A stretch of DNA of 64,000 bases from Pedobacter ginsenosidimutans. GTDB taxonomy: Bacteria > Bacteroidota > Bacteroidia > Sphingobacteriales > Sphingobacteriaceae. Below the pieces are notes generated by a model. It was not told where the DNA came from. It saw only the letters and a list, made by a program, of their open reading frames with translations, and made no database searches. This document shows, one piece after another, positions 44,982 through 53,875 of this stretch. Location of the stretch: contig NZ_LMZQ01000011.1 in the NCBI RefSeq assembly GCF_001442625.1, forward strand, positions 31,525 to 95,524. The letters are read 5' to 3'. The position numbers and the translations under genes were made by a program. Within the stretch, counting starts at the first letter, position 1, and each line of letters opens with the position of its first letter.

Positions 44982-46871
44982 TTACCATCCAGGGTTTTGC
45001 GCAAACTCCTTATACATATTTACATCTGCTCGTTTAAGCGGCAACCAATAATGCTTTTCACTAAACGGACGTTGTAATATTAATCGCTCGCGATAGTTTA
45101 CAACCTTGTTTAATTTGGTGTCGACTGCAGGGTTTAAAGGAGCAGCGCGATCAAATTCTGCTGCTGTTTTTAAGGTATAGGGTACCTCAGCTAACAAGTG
45201 CCAGCGGCGAAGATCGTTAAACCGATGTCCTTCAAAGGCAAGTTCAACAGCGCGTTCGCGTCTTACTTCTTTCATAAACTCTGACGTAGATACTAAGAAC
45301 TGTGCAGCAACACGGCCAACACCAGCACGATCCCGAATCACGTTGATCGCATCTACGGCAGTTTTGCCAAACCCGTCTGCGGTTGCACCTGGGGAGTCGT
45401 ACCCTGTTGCAACCGATTCCGCGTACATCAGGTAGATATCGGCCAAACGCATATATGAAACCTTAATATTCAGGTTCTGTCCATAATTCCAGCCCTGATC
45501 AAAGTTATTGGCAGTTCTGGGCACAAATTTGAACATCATATACCCTGTACGGCTACCTGAACGTTCATCTCTATAACTTCCGTTTGTGAACAGATTTGCA
45601 TATCGGTGTGGTTCCATATTCGCTGCTAAAGTTCCCTGCACCACTTTAACTCCATCATATATAATATCATTATAGAACCTTGGATCACGATCACGCCAGG
45701 GGAATTGCGGATCATATCCTGAGCCAGTAGGATCGGCCTGGGCAGAATTCGAAATGGGCAAACCATTTTTCATCCCATAATAATTAACATAATTTGCGGT
45801 TGGTGCGAATACCAGTGCATCGGCACCTACAATTGCTGGTGTATATTGTTTTGCAGTGCCATAGGTTGAACCATGAGCTCCCCAGTATGGTCCTGTAAAT
45901 ATTACTTCAGTACCTCCCGGGATTAAGAAATTTTGGCCAGTTGTATAAAAATTGGTACTGTATTGTGCAAAAGGCAATAACTTATGAGGAGCAGCACCAC
46001 TTTCTGTTAGTTTTAATAACTCGGCAAATGCAGCACCCGCTTTTTTACTCAGTTCTACATTGTAGGTTTTGCTACCGGTAGATTCTAGGTTCATTAATGG
46101 ACTAGCGGCCCACAGATAATTTTTACCTAAATAACCTAATGCCATGATTTTATTGATGCGCAACTGGTTTTTACCCAGTGTTTGGATCCCGGCTGTTGTA
46201 TTATCCCAATTGATTGGCAAAAGATCAGCGGCGGCTCTTAAATCCAGTGCTGCCTTTGCTGCGCATTCCTGATACTTTAGCCTGGGCAATCTCAATTCTT
46301 CATCGGCTGGCAATACTTTATCAATGTATGGCAGCCCTCCAAAATATTGCATGAGCTGGAAATGGAACCAACCTCTAAAGAACAATAGTTGACCCCTGAT
46401 CAGGTTACGTTCTTCGTCAGTTGCATTTACCATCAGGTTTAGGTTCTCGAGGCCTAAATTCGCTTTACGAATGCCATACCAGGCAAGTGGATACAGGCCC
46501 TTGGTAAAACGATCGTTATTTGTATTCGCATTGGCATTGTCTAAAAATCCAGCTCCCCACCCGTCAAACTCCCTCTGCCAGCCCCAAAAATCACCGTTAT
46601 CTATTTTGTTAACGAAGTGGAAATTTTGAACTGTAGACTGAATTTCGTCTTCACCCCAGTTGAAACTGTTGGTCCAATACCTGTTGGTAAAATCTGGAAT
46701 ACAATTATATAGCTCCTCGGTAAAGCCCTGAAAACTACGAAAGTCTTTGAAGGCAGATTCTGCTGACACAGTTGCTTCAGGATCTCTGTCTAAATATTTT
46801 TTACAAGATACCATGCCGGTTCCCGCCCAAATCATTCCTATTAATAATAGGCGTGTTATATATTTTTTCAT
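44982..46871 (-). CDS. SusD-like outer-membrane lipoprotein (first pair)
   Basis: Lipoprotein partner of the SusC at 46883. The ATG at 46871 (MKKYITRLLLIGMIWAGTGMVSC) gives a lipobox; an ATG 9 bases upstream is the alternative. Length is 629 residues. SusD features: LIRGQLLFFRGWFHFQLMQY, AVDAINVIRDRAGVGR, RERAVELAFEGHRFNDLRRW and a C-terminal LPLKRADVNMYKEFAQNPGW. It follows susC by only about 11 bases. By order it corresponds to XusB. Confidence 0.95.
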   Translation of the reverse strand: MKKYITRLLLIGMIWAGTGMVSCKKYLDRDPEATVSAESAFKDFRSFQGFTEELYNCIPDFTNRYWTNSFNWGEDEIQSTVQNFHFVNKIDNGDFWGWQREFDGWGAGFLDNANANTNNDRFTKGLYPLAWYGIRKANLGLENLNLMVNATDEERNLIRGQLLFFRGWFHFQLMQYFGGLPYIDKVLPADEELRLPRLKYQECAAKAALDLRAAADLLPINWDNTTAGIQTLGKNQLRINKIMALGYLGKNYLWAASPLMNLESTGSKTYNVELSKKAGAAFAELLKLTESGAAPHKLLPFAQYSTNFYTTGQNFLIPGGTEVIFTGPYWGAHGSTYGTAKQYTPAIVGADALVFAPTANYVNYYGMKNGLPISNSAQADPTGSGYDPQFPWRDRDPRFYNDIIYDGVKVVQGTLAANMEPHRYANLFTNGSYRDERSGSRTGYMMFKFVPRTANNFDQGWNYGQNLNIKVSYMRLADIYLMYAESVATGYDSPGATADGFGKTAVDAINVIRDRAGVGRVAAQFLVSTSEFMKEVRRERAVELAFEGHRFNDLRRWHLLAEVPYTLKTAAEFDRAAPLNPAVDTKLNKVVNYRERLILQRPFSEKHYWLPLKRADVNMYKEFAQNPGW

Positions 46872-46882
46872 AATGATCAAGT

Positions 46883-49800
46883 TTAGAAGATGAAATTAGC
46901 GCCTAGATTATACCGCTTTACAGTTGGATAAGCACCCTGTGAGGCCCATCCTTGCCCGCCAGCGCTTTGATAATTTGCTTCACGGTCATCCGGCATCTTA
47001 GTCCACACGTGTAAATTGTTTCCATTTAGGAATATACGTATACTTGAGATTCCTGCTTTTTTAACCCAATCTTGCCTAAAAGTGTAAGCAATCTCCGCAT
47101 TTTTTAAGCGCAGGTAAGATGCATCATAAAAGTACCTGTCTGCCGTGTAAAAACCCGCCGGCGTTGTTTCCCAACGTGGCATCGGACCATCAGGGTTTGT
47201 ATTGTTTTTTGACCAATAACTTCCTTCATCATAGGCAACAGTATTTTTTCCGGAAAATGTTCCCAGCACAACTTGACGGGTAACATTATTTACACCATAA
47301 AATTGAGCAAAGGCACTGAAACCTTTCCATTCAAAACCTATTGTTGCATTATAGGTATTTTCAGGAGAACCAGCGTAACCATAAGGAATGTTATCATTCG
47401 CATCAATTATCCCATCAGCATTGAAATCTACCAGATGATAGTTGCCTGGGATTTTCAATTGGTCATTGGCATTGTGCATGGTACTTCCATAAAGCTGATC
47501 CCAAGTATTGTAATAGCCAGCGCTCACATAAGAATAAGCCTGTCCGATCTGTTTATTGATAGGTTTCGCATATTCTGGCAATAGCTCGGCCACGTCGGCA
47601 TCAATCACCTTGTTTTTTGCGTGGGTATAATTGATATTAGCCCACGCGGTAAAATTGCTGGTGATTTTTTTGTTGAACCGGATATCAATTTCATAACCTC
47701 TCGACCGCACCTTACCAACGTTAAATGTAGGTGGTTGAGCGCCATAATAACTTGGTACAGCCCGGGAAGTACCAGTAAGAATATCGCTACGGTCATCCTG
47801 AAAGAAATCTACACTTCCAGAAATCGTGTTTCCCAGGATACCAAAATCGAGTGCAATATTTTTCTTTGCCACTTTCTCCCAACGAACGTTTGGATTACCT
47901 ACGCCAGTTTCCCTATACCAATTGTAAGGACTATTTTCAGCGGCTTCTCCGGTAATACCGAGCGGTGTTGTTCCGCCAAATGCCCAGTTCGTTAAAAATG
48001 CAAATCTTGGGGAACCGCCGTCATCGCCAATTTCGCCATAAGATCCGCGCAATTTTAAAGAGTTGATGAATTTGATCGGTTTCATAAACTTTTCTTCAGA
48101 AATCATCCATCCAAGTCCACCAGATGAAAAGAAATCAAAGCGATAAGCCGGGCCAAATTTCTCAGAGCCATTATAAGCCCCATTATATTCGAAACTGTAC
48201 TTTCCTGCATAATTATAAGTAGTACGGAAAACCCAGTCTTCACGATAAGAAGGAATGATACTTCCTGTTGCGGTGTTATCTCTGCTCCAAAGTCCCATAG
48301 CAGTTAAATTATGCTTTTGGGCAATGGTCTTAACATAATTGATCTGCATTTGAGAAAACATTCTGCGGTAAGTTGCGCCGTCGTTAACGTCGCCTGCCCG
48401 GCTTGCCCATCTTACACTTTCCCTCCATTCCAGTTCTGTTGCCGCATCTTTGGTTTGTGAATAACTTACCACTCCTGTTTCAGGATCGATGTATTTACTT
48501 AGTGTTCCATTATTCCGGTCATCAATCCCACGACCAGCTTCGATAAATGTATTATCAATAGAAAGTGTTCCTTTTAAGCTTAATCCTTTAACAAGAGAAT
48601 TTAAGCTTTGATCTAAGGTAAAGTCTGTAGTGATACGGGAAGTTGTGGTCGTTTGAAGGCCACTGGTAGACAAAATCCTAACAGAGTTTAAACTTTGTTG
48701 TTCATTGGGCTTATAGTACCCCCATGTACCATCCGAATAAACAGGAAGATAGAGATTTGGTGCTGCAGAATAAGCAGCTGTCCAGGTATTGTAAGGGTTA
48801 ACATCAATCCATGGCCGCTCTGATGTACCTCTTGAACCAGAGATATTTGTTCTGAATACCGTTGATGGTGTTAATTGAAAATCAAGGTTGCTCCTTACGT
48901 TCAATCTTTTAAAACTGTAGCCACCGCTATAACCACGATCGTTACCAAACCTTCTAAACAAATCTCCTTCATCAAGGTAATCAACAGAAGAAAAATACTT
49001 TACAAACGATGTTCCACCACTTACATTAAGATTGGCATTATAAGACATTGCATTGTCTCTAAACAAGGTATTTACCCAATCTACGTTTGGATAACGCTCA
49101 GCTTCTTCGAGATTGGCGGGCGAGCGATATTTTCGCATCACAGCTTCCGGAAGATATGAACTCCAGGCGCCCGGAGCGAGTGCTAATTCGTATTCGATTG
49201 TTCGGTTACGCACCTGGAACATATCATACGAATCGAGCTTACCAGGCAATTTAGATGCAGATTTAACAACTGTATTAGCAGCTGCTCTGATTTCTGCCTT
49301 CCCTTCGCGCCCCCTTTTGGTGGTAATCAAGATTACGCCATTTGCTCCTTTTACCCCAAATACCGCAGTGGCTGAAGCATCTTTAAGTACAGATACTGAG
49401 GCCACGGAACTGATATCGATGTTATTTATTGATCGTTCAACGCCATCTACTAAAATAAGCGGACTAGCATTGTTCCAGGTGCTACGGCCCCGAATAAGAA
49501 TCTGAGGATCTTCATCTCCTGGCATTCCAGTACTGGCTGTAGTGATTACTCCCGGCAAATTTCCAGTTAATGCTGCACCTAAACTAGATACACCACCTGT
49601 TCGTTCCAATACTTCGCTAGTGGTTTGTGTAATTGCACCAACAACACTCTGTTTCTTTTGCACGCCGTACCCTACAATCACTACATCACCCAATTGATCG
49701 GAGTTGGATTTCATTGTTATGTTTACCGTATTTTTGCCGGCAATGCTCACATCCTGAGTCTTCATTCCTATATACGCAACGGTAAGCGTCAGCCGATCAG

Positions 49801-50059
49801 CAGGAACCTCTATAGCAAATTCTCCATTTGTGCCAGTTTGCACTTTAGAACCAGTGCCTTTTACAGTAATAGTGGCTCCTATTAATAGCTGCTTTTGTTC
49901 ATCAACTACCGTCCCGGTTATTCTTCGCCGTTGTTGTGCGGCAGCTGTATCAACCAACAGCGCGGAGATAATCAGTGTTAAATACATCACGAGTAATAAC
50001 TGCTTTGCTCCCCAATATCTGGAGCGCACATCATTACCCATATTGGTTATTTTTTCCAT
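46883..50059 (-). CDS. SusC-like TonB-dependent transporter (first pair)
   Basis: The 1058-residue receptor opens the xylan import operon. Long N-terminus with a hydrophobic signal (LLVMYLTLIISALLVDTAAA), carboxypeptidase-like domain (ITGTVVDEQKQLLIGATI), TonB box-like DVVIVGYGVQKKQ, plug (NLPGVITTASTGMPGDEDPQ, PLILVDGVERSI, DASATAVFGVKGANGV) and a barrel ending in RYNLGANFIF. By order it corresponds to XusA. A 31-codon ORF and repeated AACCAAA motifs lie just upstream. Confidence 0.96.
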   Translation of the reverse strand: MEKITNMGNDVRSRYWGAKQLLLVMYLTLIISALLVDTAAAQQRRRITGTVVDEQKQLLIGATITVKGTGSKVQTGTNGEFAIEVPADRLTLTVAYIGMKTQDVSIAGKNTVNITMKSNSDQLGDVVIVGYGVQKKQSVVGAITQTTSEVLERTGGVSSLGAALTGNLPGVITTASTGMPGDEDPQILIRGRSTWNNASPLILVDGVERSINNIDISSVASVSVLKDASATAVFGVKGANGVILITTKRGREGKAEIRAAANTVVKSASKLPGKLDSYDMFQVRNRTIEYELALAPGAWSSYLPEAVMRKYRSPANLEEAERYPNVDWVNTLFRDNAMSYNANLNVSGGTSFVKYFSSVDYLDEGDLFRRFGNDRGYSGGYSFKRLNVRSNLDFQLTPSTVFRTNISGSRGTSERPWIDVNPYNTWTAAYSAAPNLYLPVYSDGTWGYYKPNEQQSLNSVRILSTSGLQTTTTSRITTDFTLDQSLNSLVKGLSLKGTLSIDNTFIEAGRGIDDRNNGTLSKYIDPETGVVSYSQTKDAATELEWRESVRWASRAGDVNDGATYRRMFSQMQINYVKTIAQKHNLTAMGLWSRDNTATGSIIPSYREDWVFRTTYNYAGKYSFEYNGAYNGSEKFGPAYRFDFFSSGGLGWMISEEKFMKPIKFINSLKLRGSYGEIGDDGGSPRFAFLTNWAFGGTTPLGITGEAAENSPYNWYRETGVGNPNVRWEKVAKKNIALDFGILGNTISGSVDFFQDDRSDILTGTSRAVPSYYGAQPPTFNVGKVRSRGYEIDIRFNKKITSNFTAWANINYTHAKNKVIDADVAELLPEYAKPINKQIGQAYSYVSAGYYNTWDQLYGSTMHNANDQLKIPGNYHLVDFNADGIIDANDNIPYGYAGSPENTYNATIGFEWKGFSAFAQFYGVNNVTRQVVLGTFSGKNTVAYDEGSYWSKNNTNPDGPMPRWETTPAGFYTADRYFYDASYLRLKNAEIAYTFRQDWVKKAGISSIRIFLNGNNLHVWTKMPDDREANYQSAGGQGWASQGAYPTVKRYNLGANFIF

Positions 50060-50109
50060 TATTTAAAATCATTTAAAGAGAAATAGATTTGGATAATTGT
50101 ATGCCAGTC

Positions 50110-50205
50110 CTAATTAGTTAGGATCACCAAAACAGATTTTTCAATTGTTTTAGTTAGCGTAGAGCGGAGTAATCCCTCTTTGAAGTAGTAGTAGTTTTTA
50201 GTCAT
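50110..50205 (-). CDS. Possible 31-residue leader ORF before the xylan susC
   Basis: ATG at 50205 opens 31 codons (MTKNYYYFKEGLLRSTLTK ... VILTN) ending in TAG at 50110, 50 bases before the susC start. Its start is preceded by AACCAAAATAAACCAAAT, the same 18 bases found directly before the leftmost susC (1979-1996), which argues for real initiation. The peptide has no signal or known domain. It might be a small protein or a translated leader controlling the operon. The ORF could also be accidental. Confidence 0.4.
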   Translation of the reverse strand: MTKNYYYFKEGLLRSTLTKTIEKSVLVILTN

Positions 50206-50643
50206 AAAATTTGGTTTATTTTGGTTAGGATTAGTATTCGATACTATTGAACAAATTCAATCTGTATCGGTGTGAGATCGATTTGGATTTAACCGGGTGC
50301 TTTCATGAGCGTTTGTTCAATTTGGTTTATATTTATTTGGTTAGCTCCCTACAATAAAAACCAATTTTAGCTTTCCTGATAATCGAACAATCTGCCTTTG
50401 GCATCACACTGAAATTAAGATCAGCGTTAAGCGCTCGCAGGGTAAGTGTAGGTCGTACTTACTTCAGCATCATGTTCGAATGGAAAGGTAATGGTTACCT
50501 GTATTGAGTATTCGAAGCTAAGACAACTACAATTTTAAGCATAGCACAATTGTTTAAATTTATGCCCAGTTTGTTTAAGTGCTGAAGAAAGTGCCTTTAT
50601 GCATCAAAAAAAGCATTAAACTGATAACATCCATTTTATTTTA

Positions 50644-50657
50644 AACACAATTGTGTT
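50644..50657. promoter_or_regulatory. Perfect 14-base palindrome AACACAATTGTGTT
   Basis: Fully symmetrical site midway between the susC operon and GH89. A half-matching copy, GCACAATTGTTTAAA, lies about 100 bases to the left. Candidate operator; factor unknown. Confidence 0.4.
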
Positions 50658-50967
50658 ATCCACATAAGCATATAGTTAAGGTATAAATCTAATGTGTATC
50701 GTCTTTTAGCTATTATGCGTCACGCTGTTTTCCATTTAGTGAACCTATATTTACATATGTAGCAGACAAAAACGTGATTTAACCTTTGCTCAAAAGTTTT
50801 TGTAGATATATCCACAGAAATAAGCTTAAATAAATCATCACAAGAGAAAAAGCAACTATGGGCTTAACTTTCCAACATTAATTGCTTTTGTAACGATAGC
50901 TCATATTCTTGTAAACAAAAAAAAGGCACCATAATAACTAAACCAGATAATGGTTAAAATATATTTT

Positions 50968-50993
50968 ATGGAGCCAGACTATACCTGCTCCAT
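50968..50993 (+). other. Short hairpin ATGGAGC/GCTCCAT upstream of GH89
   Basis: A 7-bp perfect stem with a 12-base loop in the spacer, not next to any gene end. Could be an operator or transcript structure; no T-tract beyond TTATTTATTA. Confidence 0.25.
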
Positions 50994-51022
50994 TATTTAT
51001 TATCTGTATATTGAACCGCTAA

Positions 51023-51030
51023 TAATTTTG
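51023..51030 (+). promoter_or_regulatory. Putative -7 element of the GH89 gene
   Basis: TAATTTTG matches TAnnTTTG, 50 bases before the ATG at 51080. No well-spaced -33 TTTG is visible. Confidence 0.35.
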
Positions 51031-51079
51031 TTTAATACCGGGCTAGCAAAAGCCATGGTCCTTCAAAATAAACAAACAG

Positions 51080-53296
51080 ATGAAATATAAAATATACTTT
51101 CTTGCCGCATTTTTGGTAATGGCATCTGCTAAAACAAGGGCACAAGCTTATCTTTCTTCATCAGCTGAACTGATCAAAAGGGTTCTGCCCAAACAGCATC
51201 AGTTTTTTTTAACCCAAAGCATCGTTTCTGAAAACGGCATGGATGTCTTTGAAATCGAAAGCAAAAAAAACACTATCATTTTAAGGGGAAGCAGCGGCGT
51301 AGCTATTGCTTCGGCTTTTTATTATTATTTAACGGAATACGCCCATTGCCAGATTACCTGGAACGGCGTTAACCTTAAATTGCCTCAAAGCCTACCAGTG
51401 GTTAAAAATAAAGTAAGGAAATCTACACCTTACGAGTACCGCTATTACCTTAACTACTGTACATTTAATTACAGCATGAGCTGGTGGGACTGGGCCAGGT
51501 GGGAAAAAGAAATAGACTGGATGGCGCTTCATGGCATTAATATGCCCTTAGCTATTACCGGAGAAGAATATACCTGGTATCTTTTGTATAAAGAAATGGG
51601 CTTTAGTGATAACGATCTGAAGGATTTCTTTACCGGGCCAGCTTATTTTTCGTGGTTCTGGATGGGAAATATAGATGGTTGGGGCGGTCCCCTGCCATTG
51701 GACTGGATGAAAAGTCACTTCGAACTGCAAAAGAAAATCTTGGCCAGACAGCGTTCTCTTGGCATGAAACCGGTTCTACCTGCATTTACAGGGCATGTAC
51801 CAGCCGCTTTTAAAAAGAAATTTCCAAATGCGAAACTGAAGGCTACCAACTGGACCAATGGTTTCGCAGACACTTATATCCTCGATTCGGAAGATCCTAT
51901 GTTCGCAGCTATCGGGAAAAAGTTTTTACAGAAACAGACCGCGTTGCTGGGTACCGATCACCTCTACTCTGCCGATACCTTTAACGAAAATGAACCACCA
52001 TCATCAGCACCTGATTTTTTAGGCAAACTAAGTGCAAGGATTTATGATGGGATGTCGCAGGCAGACCCTAAGGCTATCTGGGTGATGCAAGGCTGGCTAT
52101 TTTATAGTGATAGAAAATTCTGGAAAGAGCCCCAAACGGAAGCCCTTTTAAAAGCCGTACCCAACGACAAGATGATATTGTTAGATCTGGCCACGGAAAT
52201 AGAACCGGTATGGAAACGCACTTCGGGTTTTTACGGAAAGCCCTGGATCTGGAATATGCTGCATAATTTTGGCGGAAATACCAATCTTTTTGGACGAATG
52301 GACGTAATTGCCACCGCACCTGCACAAGCCTTGAACGATCCACAAAGTGGCAAGATGAAAGGTATTGGACTCACAATGGAAGGTATTGAACAAAACCCGG
52401 TATTATACGAGTTGATGATGGCCAATGTTTGGCAATCGAAACCGATAGATCTAAAAACATGGCTACCTAATTTTGTTTTTAACAGATACGGAAAAAACAG
52501 TCCCAATGCGCAAAAAGCATGGGAAATTTTAAGAAAAACAGTTTATAATGTACCACAAGATAAATACATCAGAGATGGCGCAGAATCTATTATTCAGGCA
52601 CGTCCCACACTTGATTCATTGACCCGTTGGGCCAAAACGACCTTAAATTATCACGAACGGGATCTGTTACCAGCCTGGGATGAACTCATAAAGGCCGCGC
52701 ATGCCTGCGGTAATAGTGATGGTTTTCAGTACGATATAGTGGATGTAACCCGACAGGCCATGGCAAATTATGCCTTACCCCTACAGCGAAATTTTGTAAA
52801 TGCCTACAAAAAAAAGGATATGGTTACCTTTAAGGTAGAAAGCCAAAAATTTCTTCAGCTTATTGACGATATGGACAAACTATTAGCTACCCGGAAAGAT
52901 TTTCTGCTTGGCCCATGGGTTGAGCAGGCAAGAACATGGGGAAACAATCCAGCTGAAAAAGCACTTTACGAAATGAACGCGAAAGATTTAATTACGCTAT
53001 GGGGTGATGAAAAAAGTCCGCTAAACGAATATGCCTGCAGACAATGGAGTGGTTTGTTCAGTGATTTTTACAAACCGAGATGGGCGCTTTTTTTCAGATA
53101 TGCATCACAGGCCATCGACAATCAAAAAGAAATCGATATCAAACAATTTAACAGGGAGGTAAGTACCTGGGAATGGAGCTGGGTAAACCAAAGGAAAGAT
53201 TATCCCCTAAAAACGGTTGGCAGTTCAGTAAGTATAGCCATTGAGATGCATAAAAAATACAGAAGCATAATTGATAAAGCGCATCAGTATCGCTAG
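51080..53296 (+). CDS. GH89 alpha-N-acetylglucosaminidase (NAGLU-like)
   Basis: Exo-hydrolase releasing terminal alpha-linked N-acetylglucosamine. The 738-residue protein has a signal peptide (IYFLAAFLVMASAKTRA), the N-terminal domain (about 25-110), the catalytic barrel with NYCTFNYSMSWWDWARWEKE, GINMPLAITGEEYTW, GNIDGWGGPLP, a putative acid/base Glu303 in DTFNENEPP and a second Glu434 in LTMEGIEQNPV, and a helical C-terminal domain. All landmarks are those of the human NAGLU and clostridial GH89 family. The substrate in a plant-polysaccharide context is unclear; host or bacterial glycans are possible. Confidence 0.95.
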   Translation: MKYKIYFLAAFLVMASAKTRAQAYLSSSAELIKRVLPKQHQFFLTQSIVSENGMDVFEIESKKNTIILRGSSGVAIASAFYYYLTEYAHCQITWNGVNLKLPQSLPVVKNKVRKSTPYEYRYYLNYCTFNYSMSWWDWARWEKEIDWMALHGINMPLAITGEEYTWYLLYKEMGFSDNDLKDFFTGPAYFSWFWMGNIDGWGGPLPLDWMKSHFELQKKILARQRSLGMKPVLPAFTGHVPAAFKKKFPNAKLKATNWTNGFADTYILDSEDPMFAAIGKKFLQKQTALLGTDHLYSADTFNENEPPSSAPDFLGKLSARIYDGMSQADPKAIWVMQGWLFYSDRKFWKEPQTEALLKAVPNDKMILLDLATEIEPVWKRTSGFYGKPWIWNMLHNFGGNTNLFGRMDVIATAPAQALNDPQSGKMKGIGLTMEGIEQNPVLYELMMANVWQSKPIDLKTWLPNFVFNRYGKNSPNAQKAWEILRKTVYNVPQDKYIRDGAESIIQARPTLDSLTRWAKTTLNYHERDLLPAWDELIKAAHACGNSDGFQYDIVDVTRQAMANYALPLQRNFVNAYKKKDMVTFKVESQKFLQLIDDMDKLLATRKDFLLGPWVEQARTWGNNPAEKALYEMNAKDLITLWGDEKSPLNEYACRQWSGLFSDFYKPRWALFFRYASQAIDNQKEIDIKQFNREVSTWEWSWVNQRKDYPLKTVGSSVSIAIEMHKKYRSIIDKAHQYR

Positions 53297-53376
53297 GCTA
53301 ACATTTATAGGAGTACTTGCACGTTCCTGCAGGGTAAAGACCGTCATCAGCCTGGAAATATTGTACTTTTGTGACT

Positions 53377-53811
53377 ATGGATATACTACAAAAAACCGTA
53401 TTTATCAATGCCCCAATGTATGCGGTTTGGGATAGCCTTACTGTCCCTGAGTTTATTCAAGAATGGATGTATGATAGCCCTATTGAAATACAGACGGATT
53501 GGAAAGTCGGCAGCACAATAATCATGGGCGGGGATCTGCATGGGATTCCGTTCATCAATTCAGGAACAATCCTGGAACTGGACCCTGGCATCAAACTCTG
53601 CTATAGTTTTTTAAGCTCTCTCTCCAATTTACCCGATACCGAAGAAAGCTATTGTATATTGGAATTTAATTTGACACATGAAGATAAACAGACCGGGCTT
53701 GAGCTTACCATTCGCAATTTTCCTGACGAGGTGATCCGTAAGCACCTGGAGCTGTATTGGGGGCCAACAGTTGAACTCATCAAGCAACAAACAGAAAACC
53801 GTCAAATCTAA
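53377..53811 (+). CDS. SRPBCC / AHSA1-type START-like domain protein
   Basis: A small cytoplasmic protein of 144 residues, with the ATG at 53377 preferred to an in-frame GTG two codons earlier. It has the usual AHSA1/polyketide-cyclase-like pattern: an N-terminal strand FINAPMYAVWDSLTVPEFIQEWM, a curved sheet (DWKVGSTIIMGG, SGTILELDPGIKLCYSF) and a C-terminal helix (EVIRKHLELYWGPTVELIKQ). Such domains bind hydrophobic ligands or stimulate chaperones; no specific ligand can be named. It is convergent with the GH97 gene. Confidence 0.88.
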   Translation: MDILQKTVFINAPMYAVWDSLTVPEFIQEWMYDSPIEIQTDWKVGSTIIMGGDLHGIPFINSGTILELDPGIKLCYSFLSSLSNLPDTEESYCILEFNLTHEDKQTGLELTIRNFPDEVIRKHLELYWGPTVELIKQQTENRQI

Positions 53812-53875
53812 ATACTTGCCAGGTAACATCAATACCCTAACTTTGCGGTCCATATCAAGTATCCAAGTTTGAGCA

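Larger units (their letters stand above)
50206..51079. other. Divergent control region of the xylan susCD operon and GH89 gene
   Basis: About 870 AT-rich bases without a clear gene. It contains AACCAAA doublets (50209-50226; 50321-50342), the palindrome AACACAATTGTGTT at 50644-50657 with a related CACAATTGTTTAAA near 50552, a hairpin at 50968-50993 and a TAATTTTG -7 candidate at 51023-51030. The long region suggests complex control. Confidence 0.5.
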
